A stretch of DNA of 64,000 nucleotides. It comes from Nakamurella panacisegetis. GTDB lineage: Bacteria; Actinomycetota; Actinomycetes; Mycobacteriales; Nakamurellaceae. The DNA lies in NCBI RefSeq assembly GCF_900104535.1, contig NZ_LT629710.1:992001-1056000 (forward strand). Reading direction: 5' to 3'. A program made the position numbers and the translations under genes. The notes under the pieces are model-generated. The model did no database searches. It was not told the DNA's origin and saw nothing but the letters and a program-made list of their open reading frames with translations. Below, one piece after another: positions 28,168 to 37,159 of this stretch. How positions within the stretch are numbered: position 1 is the stretch's first letter; every line of letters starts with the position of its first letter.

Positions 28168-29061
28168 ATGACGAACATCCCGGCGCAGTACGTTCTGGCC
28201 GAGATCGAAACACAGCCGCAGATGTGGGCTCGCGCGGCCGAGCTGGCCCGGACCTCCGCCGACCTGCTGCCCCAGGCCGGGCAGCGGATCGCCGTGGTCG
28301 GCTGTGGCACGAGCTGGTTCGTGGCCCAGGCCTACGCCGCCCTCCGGGAGGAGGCCGGGCACGGTGTCACCGACGCCTTCGCCGCGTCGGAGTTCCCGGC
28401 CGGCCGGCGGTACGACCTGATCGTCGCGATCACCCGCTCGGGCACCACGACCGAGGTCCTGGAGCTGCTGGCGGCGCTGCCCGCCGAGCAGCCGACGTTG
28501 GGCATCATCGGCGATCCGAACACGCCGGGCGCCACCGCCGCGACGCGGACCGTCCTGCTCGACTTCGCCGACGAACAGTCGGTCGTGCAGACGCGTTTCG
28601 CCACCACCGCGCTGGCGCTGTTGCGGGCCGGTCTGGGACAGGACCTCTCCTCGGCGATCGCCGAGGCCCGGGCGGCCCTCACGGCCGAGCTGCCGGCCGG
28701 CTGGCAGGACAAGGTGCAGTTCACCTTCCTGGGTACCGGCGCCGCCGTCGGGCTGGCCAACGAGGCCGCCCTGAAGATGCGGGAGGCGGCACTGGCCTGG
28801 GCCGAGTCCTACCCGTCGTACGACTATCGGCACGGTCCGATCTCGCTGGCCGAACCGCACAGCCTGATCTGGTCGCTCGGCACGCCGCCGCCCGGCCTGG
28901 CCGAGCAGATCACCGCCACCGGCGCCTCTGTGCAGATCAGCCCGGGCGACCCGATGGCCACCCTGGTGCACATCCAGCGGCTGGCCATCGCACTGGCCCT
29001 GCATCGGGGGCTCGATCCGGATTCACCCCGCAACCTGACCCGGTCGATCGTCCTCACCTGA
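28168..29061 (+). CDS. SIS-domain sugar isomerase/deaminase-like protein
   Basis: 297 residues with two SIS (sugar isomerase) domains. VGCGTSWFVAQAYAA (~38-52) and AITRSGTTTEVLELL (~88-102) form the phosphosugar-binding half; FLGTGAAVGLANEAALKMREAALAWAES lies in the second half. The layout resembles AgaS/GlmS-isomerase-domain proteins that act on amino- or keto-sugar phosphates. It lies 13 bases after the permease in the same operon, so it probably handles the imported sugar. Its stop overlaps the end of the convergent small gene by eight bases. Confidence 0.85.
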   Translation: MTNIPAQYVLAEIETQPQMWARAAELARTSADLLPQAGQRIAVVGCGTSWFVAQAYAALREEAGHGVTDAFAASEFPAGRRYDLIVAITRSGTTTEVLELLAALPAEQPTLGIIGDPNTPGATAATRTVLLDFADEQSVVQTRFATTALALLRAGLGQDLSSAIAEARAALTAELPAGWQDKVQFTFLGTGAAVGLANEAALKMREAALAWAESYPSYDYRHGPISLAEPHSLIWSLGTPPPGLAEQITATGASVQISPGDPMATLVHIQRLAIALALHRGLDPDSPRNLTRSIVLT

Positions 29062-29305
29062 GCCCCCGGTCCGGGGCGGCCGAACGACGCGACCGAGGCG
29101 CCGGCGGCGGTGGAATCTGTTTGGCGGCAATGATGTTCGCCAGCACGATGGTCACCTCCCCGGCCCGGGTGCGTACCTGGCAGGTGGCCTCGGACCGACC
29201 GATCAACTCGCCAAGGACGTCGGTCGCGCCGCCTTCGATGCGGTGACGAACGACGACCCGGGTGCCCAGCGGGAGGGCCAGGAACGCCGCAACCGGATTC
29301 GTCAT
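29054..29305 (-). CDS. Small SH3-like domain protein
   Basis: 83 residues. Residues ~10-65 (LPLGTRVVVRHRIEGGA, then LGELI and VRTRAGEVTIVLANIIAAKQI) resemble the small SH3-like domain fused to acetyltransferases of the Rv0428c type. A Pro/Arg-rich tail follows. ATG 29305 overlaps the stop of the upstream isomerase gene (ATGA), which supports a real, translationally coupled gene. No acetyltransferase domain is attached. Function unknown. Confidence 0.7.
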   Translation of the reverse strand: MTNPVAAFLALPLGTRVVVRHRIEGGATDVLGELIGRSEATCQVRTRAGEVTIVLANIIAAKQIPPPPAPRSRRSAAPDRGLR

Positions 29306-30093
29306 CCCAGATGTTGGCGGGCGAAGGCCAACGCCTCGGCCACGTCGACCCGGCGCTGGTCGCCCTTGACCGAGCGGGTGGAGATCTCCAGCACCACCGA
29401 GCCGGCGAACTCGCGGGCCGGCGCCGACAGGGCGGCCAGGATCTCGGCACACGGTTGGGTGCCGCGGCCGGGCACCAGGTGTTCGTCCTTGGCCGACCCC
29501 GAACCGTCGGCCAGGTGCAGGTGGGCCAGCCGGGAGCCCATCCGGTCGTACATGTCCAGGGCATCGGAACTGGACGTGGCGGTGTGCGAGAGGTCGAGGG
29601 TGAAGTTCTGGTGCCCGGCCGACACCGGGTCCCAGTGCGGCCGGTAGCTGTTGACCAACCGGCCGGCCACCTTGACCGGGAACATGTTCTCCACTGCGAT
29701 CACCACGTCGGTACGGGCCTGCAGTTCGGCCACCGACGCGGTGAAGCTGGCGGCCGCGGCCCGCTGCCAGACGAACGGCGGGTGCACCACAACCGTTGGC
29801 GCGCCGATCTTCTCGGCCATGTCGATGGAACGGGCGAGCTTGACCAGCGGATCGGACGACCAGACCGTGGCGGTGATCAGCAGACAGGGCGAGTGCACGG
29901 ACAGCACCGGGATCTGGTGCCGGTCGATGAGCCGGATCAGCGCGTCCGGAGTCTGGCTGGTCAGGTCCGTCTGGACCATCACCTCGATGCCGTCGTAACC
30001 GGCCTCAGCCCCGAGCTGGAACGCGACGGCGGTCGGTTCGGGGAACACGGCGGCGGTGGACAGCCCCACCGGAATCGACCGCTTGTCACTCAC
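29302..30093 (-). CDS. Sugar phosphate isomerase/epimerase family TIM-barrel protein
   Basis: 263 residues of the AP-endonuclease-2 / xylose-isomerase-like TIM barrel. Metal-ligand segments are visible: VLSVHSPC (~64), VVVHPPF (~101), AVENMFP (~133, Glu), LDLSHTA (~165, Asp/His), LAHLHLADG (~186) and VVLEIS (~232, Glu). The full set suggests an active metal-dependent isomerase, epimerase or endonuclease-like enzyme. GTG 30093 is chosen because upstream codons lack coding character. It faces the sugar importer operon; co-function is possible but not shown. Confidence 0.82.
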   Translation of the reverse strand: MSDKRSIPVGLSTAAVFPEPTAVAFQLGAEAGYDGIEVMVQTDLTSQTPDALIRLIDRHQIPVLSVHSPCLLITATVWSSDPLVKLARSIDMAEKIGAPTVVVHPPFVWQRAAAASFTASVAELQARTDVVIAVENMFPVKVAGRLVNSYRPHWDPVSAGHQNFTLDLSHTATSSSDALDMYDRMGSRLAHLHLADGSGSAKDEHLVPGRGTQPCAEILAALSAPAREFAGSVVLEISTRSVKGDQRRVDVAEALAFARQHLG

Positions 30094-30304
30094 CGGGTCC
30101 ACGCTACCGGTGCCGTCACGTTCGGCCGGGTCAGCGCGGATCCGTCGGCTCGTCCGGTCGGCCCCCGCCAAGGCTCGGGTCACCGTCGCACGGGTGAACG
30201 TCGGCTGAACGGATCGGGTGCGTCGGGCGACGAATCGGACAACGCCTGACGGTTCGCTCGCTCATTCGTCCCGATGCGCCTGACGCGACACCTACCATCG
30301 AGTT

Positions 30305-31501
30305 GTGTCGTGGATCGGGTATCTGGCGGCCGCCCTCGGCGGTGGGTTGATCGGGTTGCTGATCACCCTGGCCGCGCTGCGCCGCCAACCCGGAAGTACC
30401 TCGACGGCACTACCCGACGAGGCAGTGCTGGCCGAGGTGGCCTTCGCCGCGTCGACCACGGGCTACGCCGTCCTCGATTCGGAGGGGCACGTCCTGGTGG
30501 CCAACGCCAGGGCCAGTGAACTCGGGGTGGTCCGGGCCGGCCTGGTCGACCACCGGATCGCCGATGCGGTCGGTCGGGCCCGGGTGGCCCGCGAACCGAT
30601 CGACGTCGAACTCGGGCACGTCGAGCCGATCGCCGACCTGGTCGGCAACCGTCGCCCGCCGAGTTCGGTCCAGGCCGTCGTCCGAGCCACGGCCGAGGGG
30701 TACGTGGTGGTGTCCGCCGCCGACGAGACCGAGGCGCTCCGGCTGGAGGCGGTCCGCCGGGACTTCGTCGCCAACGTCTCCCACGAACTCAAGACCCCCG
30801 TGGCCGCGATCGGACTGCTGGCCGAGGCCGTCCTGGACGGCTACGACGAGCCCGAGCACGTCGAGAAGTACGGCCAGAAGCTGCTCCGGGAGTCCGTCCG
30901 GCTCGGGGCCCTGGTCAACGAATTGATCACCCTGTCGCGGTTGCAGGGGGCAGACCCGCTGCCGGAGCTCGCCGTCCTGGAGATCGACGCGGTGGTCGAC
31001 GAGGCCCATTCCCGCTCGGCCGTCGTCGCCGAGAACGCCGGGATGACGATCCTGCTCGATGCCCCGTCCGGACTGCTGGTCAAGGGAGACCGGCAGATGC
31101 TGGTCACGGCCCTGGTGAACCTGCTGGCCAACGCCGTTCACTACTCCCCGGCCGGCAGCACGGTCTCGATCAGCCGCGCCGTGCGCGGCGGGTTCGTCGA
31201 GGTCGCCGTCACCGACCGGGGCATCGGGATCGCGCCGGAGAACCAGAGCCGCGTCTTCGAGCGCTTCTTCCGGATCGATCCGGCGCGCTCCCGGGCCACC
31301 GGCGGCACCGGCCTCGGCCTGGCCATCGTCAAGCACGTGGCGGCCAACCACGGCGGCGCGGCCGTCCTCTGGTCCAAGCCCGGTACCGGATCGACCTTCA
31401 CCCTCAGATTGCCGCACTACCTGCCCGAGGCGACGCCCGCCGCCCAACCGCCGACCACCGGCCCCGCCTCGGCGGGTGCCGTCCTGAATGGAGCACAGTG
31501 A
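30305..31501 (+). CDS. senX3: Sensor histidine kinase SenX3
   Basis: 398 residues from GTG 30305. One N-terminal membrane helix region (~3-27), a PAS-like domain (~40-140), the phosphorylated H-box FVANVSHELKTP (~156-167), N-box LVNLLANAVHYSP, G1 DRGIGIAPENQ and G2 GGTGLGLAIVKH are all intact. In mycobacteria SenX3 senses phosphate limitation with the Pst system. It overlaps regX3 by four bases (GTGA) and is in the conserved gpmA-senX3-regX3 neighbourhood, though gpmA is convergent here. Confidence 0.92.
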   Translation: MSWIGYLAAALGGGLIGLLITLAALRRQPGSTSTALPDEAVLAEVAFAASTTGYAVLDSEGHVLVANARASELGVVRAGLVDHRIADAVGRARVAREPIDVELGHVEPIADLVGNRRPPSSVQAVVRATAEGYVVVSAADETEALRLEAVRRDFVANVSHELKTPVAAIGLLAEAVLDGYDEPEHVEKYGQKLLRESVRLGALVNELITLSRLQGADPLPELAVLEIDAVVDEAHSRSAVVAENAGMTILLDAPSGLLVKGDRQMLVTALVNLLANAVHYSPAGSTVSISRAVRGGFVEVAVTDRGIGIAPENQSRVFERFFRIDPARSRATGGTGLGLAIVKHVAANHGGAAVLWSKPGTGSTFTLRLPHYLPEATPAAQPPTTGPASAGAVLNGAQ

Positions 31502-32178
31502 CCAGGGTTCTGATCGTCGAGGACGAGGAATCGATGGCCGATCCGTTGGCCTTCCTCCTGCGCAAGGAAGGTTTCACCACCGCCATCGCGGCCACCGGAC
31601 CGGAGGCGCTGACCGAGTTCGAGCGGTCCGGGGCGGACATCGTCCTGCTCGATCTGATGCTGCCCGGGATGAGCGGAACCGAGGTCTGCCGACAGCTGCG
31701 GGCCAGGGCCGCGGTTCCGGTGATCATGGTGACGGCCCGCGACTCCGAGATCGACAAGGTCGTCGGCCTCGAACTCGGGGCCGACGATTACATCACCAAG
31801 CCGTACTCCACCCGTGAACTGATCGCCCGGATCCGAGCCGTGCTGCGCCGTGGGGCGGAACCCGAGGAGGGCGTCGAGTCGACCCTCACCGCCGGGCCGG
31901 TGCGGATGGACGTGGAACGCCACGTCGTGTCGGTGCACGGCACCGAGATCGGTCTACCGCTCAAGGAGTTCGATCTTCTCGAGTACCTGATGCGCAACAC
32001 CGGACGGGTCCTCACCCGCGGCCAGTTGATCGACCGGGTGTGGGGTGCCGACTACGTCGGGGACACCAAGACCCTCGACGTCCACGTGAAGCGATTGCGC
32101 TCCAAGATCGAACCGGACCCGGCGGCGCCCCGATACCTGATCACCGTTCGCGGGCTGGGCTACAAGCTGGAGACCTGA
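31498..32178 (+). CDS. regX3: Response regulator RegX3 (OmpR/PhoB family)
   Basis: 226 residues. The receiver domain (~1-118) has the acidic pair EDEE (~9-12), the phospho-acceptor Asp in IVLLDLMLPG (~52), Thr in VTARDS and Lys in ITKPYS (~101). A C-terminal winged helix (~130-226) includes LKEFDLLEYLMRN, RGQLIDRVWG and VDVHVKRLRSKIE-type (LDVHVKRLRSKIE) motifs. The start overlaps the senX3 stop. It should activate phosphate-starvation genes. A strong terminator follows 10 bases after the stop. Confidence 0.93.
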   Translation: MTRVLIVEDEESMADPLAFLLRKEGFTTAIAATGPEALTEFERSGADIVLLDLMLPGMSGTEVCRQLRARAAVPVIMVTARDSEIDKVVGLELGADDYITKPYSTRELIARIRAVLRRGAEPEEGVESTLTAGPVRMDVERHVVSVHGTEIGLPLKEFDLLEYLMRNTGRVLTRGQLIDRVWGADYVGDTKTLDVHVKRLRSKIEPDPAAPRYLITVRGLGYKLET

Positions 32179-32187
32179 CGCCGGTCG

Positions 32188-32224
32188 GTCGGTGATCGCC
32201 CGGCCGGGGCGGGCGATCACCGAC
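32188..32224. terminator. Bidirectional terminator between regX3 and gpmA
   Basis: A perfect 15-bp stem (core TCGGTGATCGCCCG) with a 7-base loop lies between the two convergent genes. There is no T run on either strand, but the symmetric stem could end transcription from both sides. Confidence 0.85.
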
Positions 32225-32246
32225 GAAGACGGTGCTGCGCGTCGGG

Positions 32247-32990
32247 TCAGCGGCCCTGGTTGGCCACCGCCTGGATGGCGGCCGCGGCGGCATCGGGGTC
32301 GAGGTACTGCCCGCCGGCCACCAGCGGCTTCAGGTTGTCGTCCAGCTCGTACCTCAGCGGCACGCCGGTGGGAATGTTCAGCCCGGCGATGTCGGCGTCG
32401 CTGATGCCGTCGAGCAGCTTCACGACGGCCCGCAGCGAGTTGCCGTGTGCGGCCAGCAACACGACCTTGCCGGCCGCCAGGTCGTCGGCCACCGGGCCGC
32501 GCAGGTACGGCTCGAGCCGGGCCACGACATCGGCCAGGCACTCGGTCTTCGGGGCCTGGTCGCCCAGTTCGGCGTACCGCGGGTCGCCGGCCTGCGAGTA
32601 CGGGTTGTCGTCGCTGATCGGCGGCGGCGGCACGTCGTAGGAACGGCGCCAGAGCATGAACTGCTCCTCGCCGTAGGTCTGCAGGGTCTCCTTCTTGTCC
32701 TTGCCCTGCAGGTCGCCGTAGTGGCGCTCGTTGAGCAGCCAGGTGCGACGGACCGGGATCCAGTGCCGGTCGGCGGTGTCGAGGGCGAGGTTGGCCGTCA
32801 TGATGGCGCGGCGCAGCAGCGACGTGTGCACCACATCCGGGAGCAGACCCGCGCCGACCAGCAGCTCGCCGCCGCGGCGGGCCTCGGCCATACCCTTCTC
32901 GGACAGCGGGACATCCACCCAGCCGGTGAACTGGTTGGTGGCATTCCAGGTGCTCTCGCCGTGGCGCAGCAGGATAAGAGTCGAAGTCAT
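32247..32990 (-). CDS. gpmA: 2,3-bisphosphoglycerate-dependent phosphoglycerate mutase
   Basis: 247 residues, the normal length. The catalytic RHGES motif ([10 protein letters not shown], His ~10), the [10 protein letters not shown] segment, [11 protein letters not shown] (Glu ~88) and the second histidine in [13 protein letters not shown] (~182) are all present. It interconverts 3- and 2-phosphoglycerate in glycolysis. ATG 32990 is the obvious start. Confidence 0.95.
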   Translation of the reverse strand: MTSTLILLRHGESTWNATNQFTGWVDVPLSEKGMAEARRGGELLVGAGLLPDVVHTSLLRRAIMTANLALDTADRHWIPVRRTWLLNERHYGDLQGKDKKETLQTYGEEQFMLWRRSYDVPPPPISDDNPYSQAGDPRYAELGDQAPKTECLADVVARLEPYLRGPVADDLAAGKVVLLAAHGNSLRAVVKLLDGISDADIAGLNIPTGVPLRYELDDNLKPLVAGGQYLDPDAAAAAIQAVANQGR

Positions 32991-33104
32991 GGCAGTCAGT
33001 CTGCCGCAGACCGGCGATGGTCCCGAACCCGGGATCGGCTTGCCCAACCCCCTCCGATATGTCTCAATCAGTGGTCGATCGACACAGGGGGAAACGATGC
33101 CGGT

Positions 33105-34061
33105 ATGACCGTGGGCAGTGTGGCCGCCTGGGTGGTCGGGGCGATCCTGGTCGGGGCGTTGCTCGTCGGGCTGAGCCGCTCGGTACGCAGGGCGTCCACG
33201 CTGGGGCCCGGGCCCGCCGTGGACGCCGTCCAGGCCGCCACGCTGTCGGTCGGGCGGCTGCTGTTGCTCCTGGCCGTACTCGCGGCTGCCTCCCTGACCC
33301 AGCGCTCCTTCGGATGGGCCGGGTCCTCGGCGAGCGCCGTCGGGACGATCGGGATCGCTGCCCTGCTGATCGTGATGCTGGCCGAGACCCGATGGCCGCG
33401 GCAGTCCGGACCGGTCGGGGTGGTGCCGCTGTCCCGGGCCACCCTGCGCGAGATCGTCCGGGCCCGCTATCTGGTCGGGTCGGCCACCACGGTTGGCCTG
33501 ACCGCGTTGGCGGCATGGTTCTTCGTGTTGATCGACCCGACCGCGGGCAGCAACCGCAGCAGCGTCTTCTCGACTCCGGGACGGTCGATCTTCGGCTCCG
33601 GGACGGCCGGCGGCCTGAACGCAGCCGCCAGCAACTGCAGCCACTGTGCCCTTGCGGTCGCGGCCCCACCGAGCGCAGCCGGTGTGTGGTTCGACTGCAT
33701 GCTCCTCGGGACGACCGTGCTGGTCGGGGCGGTGGCCCTTCGGCAGATCCTGCTGCGAAGGAACGTGGCCGATGCCGGGACCGAGTTGGACGCCGCCCTG
33801 CGTCGCCTCTCCGCGCACCGAGTGCTCCGGATCGTCACCGCCACCGCTCTGGGCACCGTCGTCGCCTGGGCGGCCGATCTACGCGGCGTCCTCAACCGCC
33901 CGCGAGACCTGTCGACCCCCATGTCCGATGCGCTCCTCACGTTCCTCGGCACGGTGATCGGCGTGTGCGTGGCCGGGTTGTTCGTGCTGTACGTGGTGGG
34001 ACCGACCGCACGCACCCTGCGTCGGATCGGGCCCTCCCCGGTCGGCCCGACCACACCGTGA
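33105..34061 (+). CDS. Multi-pass membrane protein of unknown function
   Basis: 318 residues with about seven hydrophobic helices (~7-24, 45-65, 76-93, 118-137, 190-212, 235-255, 272-300). A hydrophilic loop (~138-188) contains a CSHC pair of cysteines and may be extracytoplasmic. I do not recognise the family. GC-position bias and the lack of stops support a real gene; ATG 33105 is about ten bases from a GGGGGAAA Shine-Dalgarno-like stretch. It is divergent from gpmA and convergent with the DUF4349 gene. An older cytochrome-like or conductance role cannot be judged. Confidence 0.65.
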   Translation: MTVGSVAAWVVGAILVGALLVGLSRSVRRASTLGPGPAVDAVQAATLSVGRLLLLLAVLAAASLTQRSFGWAGSSASAVGTIGIAALLIVMLAETRWPRQSGPVGVVPLSRATLREIVRARYLVGSATTVGLTALAAWFFVLIDPTAGSNRSSVFSTPGRSIFGSGTAGGLNAAASNCSHCALAVAAPPSAAGVWFDCMLLGTTVLVGAVALRQILLRRNVADAGTELDAALRRLSAHRVLRIVTATALGTVVAWAADLRGVLNRPRDLSTPMSDALLTFLGTVIGVCVAGLFVLYVVGPTARTLRRIGPSPVGPTTP

Positions 34062-34088
34062 CCGGACCGGCCAGGTCGCCCGATCCGC

Positions 34089-35186
34089 TCACTCCGTCGA
34101 GCGGGGATCTCCGGTGCCCAGGATCGGCGTCTGGTGACCCCGGCGGATGCGCCGACGCCAGATCAGCCCGGCGATCAAAAGCACCAGTACCAGCGGCAGG
34201 AATGGGATCACCGTGCCGATCACCGTCAGCACCGCGTGCCCGAGGGCACGGGCGGCGTCCCAGCCGTTGGCCAGGCCGCCGAGGAACCCCGACCGGGCCG
34301 CCGGCGGGGCGGGCTTCTTCGGCGGGACCACCGGTTTGACGTCCGTGATCACCCCCTTGATCACCACGGTGATGGTCGACAGGGAGGTCTGGTCGGACAG
34401 ACCGGCCAGCTGGCTCTTCATCGACTCCAGATCGGCCTCGCGGCTGTTCAGCTGGGATTCCACCGACAGGATGTCGCCGATCTTGGTGGCCTTGCCGAGC
34501 AGGGTACGAAGCGATGCGATCACGTCGGCGGCCGACTTCACCCGGCTGTTGATGTCGATCATCTGGGCCGTCACGTCCTGCGTGTTCTCGGTGACGGACG
34601 TGACGATGCCGTCGCGGGCCAGGGCGTTCATCACGCTCTCGTAACCGGTCACCGGTACCCGGAGCGTGATCGAGACGGTGGCTCCGCCGCCGCTGGACGC
34701 ACTGACGAAACCGGGACCGTTGGCCAGCGAACGGACTTCGAGGGCGGCGTCGGACACGGCCTTGTTCACCGAGGTCTGGTCGGCTTCGACCTGAGCGGCG
34801 CTGTTGCCCGTGCTCTTGACCCGCACCTCCAACGTCACGCTGGCCGTCCGGATCACCTGACGGTTCTCGGCCTGCACGCCGGCCGCCACGTTCACCTTCG
34901 CGTTCGGGGAACCGGCGTCCCCCGAACCGCCGCCGGCCGATGGGGCGGCGGACGACGGCGCGGCGGAAGCGGCGGCTGACGAGGCGGCGGGCGCGGACGG
35001 CGCCGCTGCGACCGCGCCGGCACCCACGCTGGCCACTGAGTTGGCGGCCGAGGTCGTCTGCGACGGTGCGCCGGTGCAGGCGACCAGCAGCAGGGTCAGC
35101 GCGGTCAGGGCGATCAGAGCCCCGAACCGCCGAGTGCGGACCTCGGGCACGCGGCCCGGCGTTCGTTCGAAGAGCTTGGGTCCCAT
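34089..35186 (-). CDS. DUF4349 domain lipoprotein
   Basis: 365 residues. A late signal with lipobox LLVAC (Cys ~37) is followed by an Ala/Ser-rich tether (~40-100), the DUF4349 domain (~105-325; e.g. RTASVTLEV, GFVSASSGGG, VTLRVPVTGYESVMNAL) and a predicted coiled-coil segment around LLGKATKIGDILSVESQL. A single C-terminal membrane helix (VIPFLPLVLVLLIAGLIWRRR) follows. It would be anchored at both ends outside the membrane. The function of the family is unknown. Confidence 0.85.
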   Translation of the reverse strand: MGPKLFERTPGRVPEVRTRRFGALIALTALTLLLVACTGAPSQTTSAANSVASVGAGAVAAAPSAPAASSAAASAAPSSAAPSAGGGSGDAGSPNAKVNVAAGVQAENRQVIRTASVTLEVRVKSTGNSAAQVEADQTSVNKAVSDAALEVRSLANGPGFVSASSGGGATVSITLRVPVTGYESVMNALARDGIVTSVTENTQDVTAQMIDINSRVKSAADVIASLRTLLGKATKIGDILSVESQLNSREADLESMKSQLAGLSDQTSLSTITVVIKGVITDVKPVVPPKKPAPPAARSGFLGGLANGWDAARALGHAVLTVIGTVIPFLPLVLVLLIAGLIWRRRIRRGHQTPILGTGDPRSTE

Positions 35187-35348
35187 GTCTTCTCCGTCAT
35201 CGGCAGGCGGCCCGCGGGCCGCGGCGGGCCATCGACCGGTCCCGATCGAGGCCGTGAGTTCACTACTCTGGACGGACGGAGTCGACCGGGCGGATGCACG
35301 CCGTCGGTCACGGTTGGGCCACGGATCCCCGGCCCATGAACACCGGGT

Positions 35349-35852
35349 CTACGGCGTGTTCTCGATCATGTGCCGGAAGGCCTGCAGATTCTGCAGGGAG
35401 TGGCCGCGGGACGTGCGCCAGGCCCACTCACGACGGATGGCGCCGGCGAAACCGCGCTCCAGGATCTGGTTGAAGTCCTCGTCGGAGGTGGTCAGCACGA
35501 CACCGAGCACGGTGTTCAGTTCGGCCGCCGGGTCCGGCCCGAGGCTGGACAACCCGAGCCGACCGACCAGGTGGATGTCGCCCGCCAGGTCCAGCGAATA
35601 CGCCACCGTCCGGAGTTTGGCGTTGCGCTGCAACAGGAACCGGTAGACCTCTTCCCGGCTCTCGTCCGGTGCCCGGCAGACGAAGGACTCGATCAGCAGT
35701 TCGTGCGACCCCACCAGCAGCCACAGCAACGTCCGGTGCCGCCGCTCTCCGGGCAGGGTGAGCAGGAACGCGTCGTCCGGCTCCGCGCTGAAGGTGACTC
35801 CGAGTTCGGTGAGGGCGGCCGAGATCTGGGCCGCGGTGGTCGCCGTCGTCAT
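35349..35852 (-). CDS. YbjN-family protein
   Basis: 167 residues of the YbjN fold (type III secretion chaperone-like): [38 protein letters not shown]-type segment, and [22 protein letters not shown] 35852 overlaps the mshA stop (ATGA), so it is translationally coupled to mshA. The same mshA-ybjN pair occurs in mycobacteria (Rv0486-Rv0487). Its biochemical role is not established. Confidence 0.88.
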   Translation of the reverse strand: MTTATTAAQISAALTELGVTFSAEPDDAFLLTLPGERRHRTLLWLLVGSHELLIESFVCRAPDESREEVYRFLLQRNAKLRTVAYSLDLAGDIHLVGRLGLSSLGPDPAAELNTVLGVVLTTSDEDFNQILERGFAGAIRREWAWRTSRGHSLQNLQAFRHMIENTP

Positions 35853-37120
35853 ACGTGCACCGGAGCGGCGGCGAAGAGCGCCCGGTCGTAGGACTCCAGC
35901 AGCCCGTCGACCGTCCGGTCCCAGGAGAACTTCGCGGCTTGGGCCGGGGCGTTCGCCGCCAGTCGAGCCTGACGCCGTGGATCGAGCACCGCCTCGGCCA
36001 GCCGGTCCGCCCAGTGCTGCGGCTGGTGCCCGGCCACCAACAGGCCACTGACTCCGTCGTCGACGGCCACCCGGAGCCCGCCCACGGCCGCGGCCACCAC
36101 GGGGGTCCCGGCGGCCTGCGCCTCCAACGCGACCAGCCCGAACGACTCGTTGTAGCTGGGCACCGCCACCGCATCCGAGGCCTGGAACACCTGGCACAGA
36201 CGCGCCGGAGGCATCGGCGGCAGGAAATCGACCAGGCCGCTGATGCCGAGTTCGGCGGTCAGCTCGGACAACCGGTGGGGCGCGATCCGGCCGGTGCCCG
36301 AGGCCCCGCCCACCACCACCGCCCGGAACCGGCGACCCGGGTACCGGTCGCGCAGCACGGCGACCGCGCGCAGCAGCACGTCCGGAGCCTTCAACGGCTG
36401 GATCCGGCCCGCGAAAGTGAGCACCACCTCGTCGTCGGCCAGGCCGAGCGCCGCCCGAGCCTCCGCCTTCGACCCCGGACGGAACAGCTCGGTGTCGACC
36501 CCCGGCGGCACCACGTCAATCCGGTCCGGCGCGGCGCCGTAGAGCTCGACCAACTCCCTGGCCTCGGTATCGGTGTTGGCGATGAGCCGATCGGCCTCGG
36601 CCACCACCTGCTCCTCACCGATCAGCCGGCCGCGCGGCTCCGGCTGGTCGGATTCGGCCATCGCCGCGTTCTTCACCTTGGCCAGGGTGTGCGCGGAGTG
36701 GACCAGCGGCACGCCCCAGCGGTCCTTGGCCAGGTAGCCGACCTGGCCGGAGAGCCAGTAGTGGGAGTGCAGCAGGTCGTAGTAGCCCGGCTCCTGACGG
36801 GCCTCGGCCCGCATCACCCCGGCCGCGAACGAGCACAGCTGGCCGGGCAACTCGTCCTTGTCCAGGCCCTCGAACGGACCGGCCGCGATGTGCCGCACGA
36901 GCACCCCGGGCACCATCTCCTGCGTCGGTGGACAGTCCGACGAGGTCGCCCGGGTGAAGATCTCCACCTCGACACCGCGGGCCGCGAGCGTCACGGCGGT
37001 CTGGGCGACGTAGACGTTCATCCCCCCGGCGTCACCGGTGCCGGGCTGCGCCAGCGGCGAGGTGTGCAGCGAGATGGCCGCCAGCCGGCGCAGCGCAGGT
37101 CGAGAACTCCGGGTGGTCAC
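35849..37120 (-). CDS. mshA: MshA: D-inositol-3-phosphate glycosyltransferase (mycothiol synthesis)
   Basis: 423 residues of a GT4/GT-B enzyme. The N-lobe has [18 protein letters not shown] (~21-38), [11 protein letters not shown] and HTLAKVKN. The C-lobe has [27 protein letters not shown] and the donor-binding [19 protein letters not shown] (~325-343). It transfers GlcNAc from UDP-GlcNAc to inositol-3-phosphate, the first committed step toward mycothiol. GTG 37120 starts it. Its presence alone places the organism in the Actinobacteria. Confidence 0.95.
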   Translation of the reverse strand: MTTRSSRPALRRLAAISLHTSPLAQPGTGDAGGMNVYVAQTAVTLAARGVEVEIFTRATSSDCPPTQEMVPGVLVRHIAAGPFEGLDKDELPGQLCSFAAGVMRAEARQEPGYYDLLHSHYWLSGQVGYLAKDRWGVPLVHSAHTLAKVKNAAMAESDQPEPRGRLIGEEQVVAEADRLIANTDTEARELVELYGAAPDRIDVVPPGVDTELFRPGSKAEARAALGLADDEVVLTFAGRIQPLKAPDVLLRAVAVLRDRYPGRRFRAVVVGGASGTGRIAPHRLSELTAELGISGLVDFLPPMPPARLCQVFQASDAVAVPSYNESFGLVALEAQAAGTPVVAAAVGGLRVAVDDGVSGLLVAGHQPQHWADRLAEAVLDPRRQARLAANAPAQAAKFSWDRTVDGLLESYDRALFAAAPVHV

Positions 37121-37159
37121 GAGGTCGATTGTGCCCTGTGTGCGAGGAAAGGATTCGCG

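Noticed and set aside
32247-33818. Phosphoglycerate mutase extended to 523 residues
   Set aside because: The extra N-terminal part is antisense to the unknown membrane protein gene; GpmA homologues start at [13 protein letters not shown] (32990).
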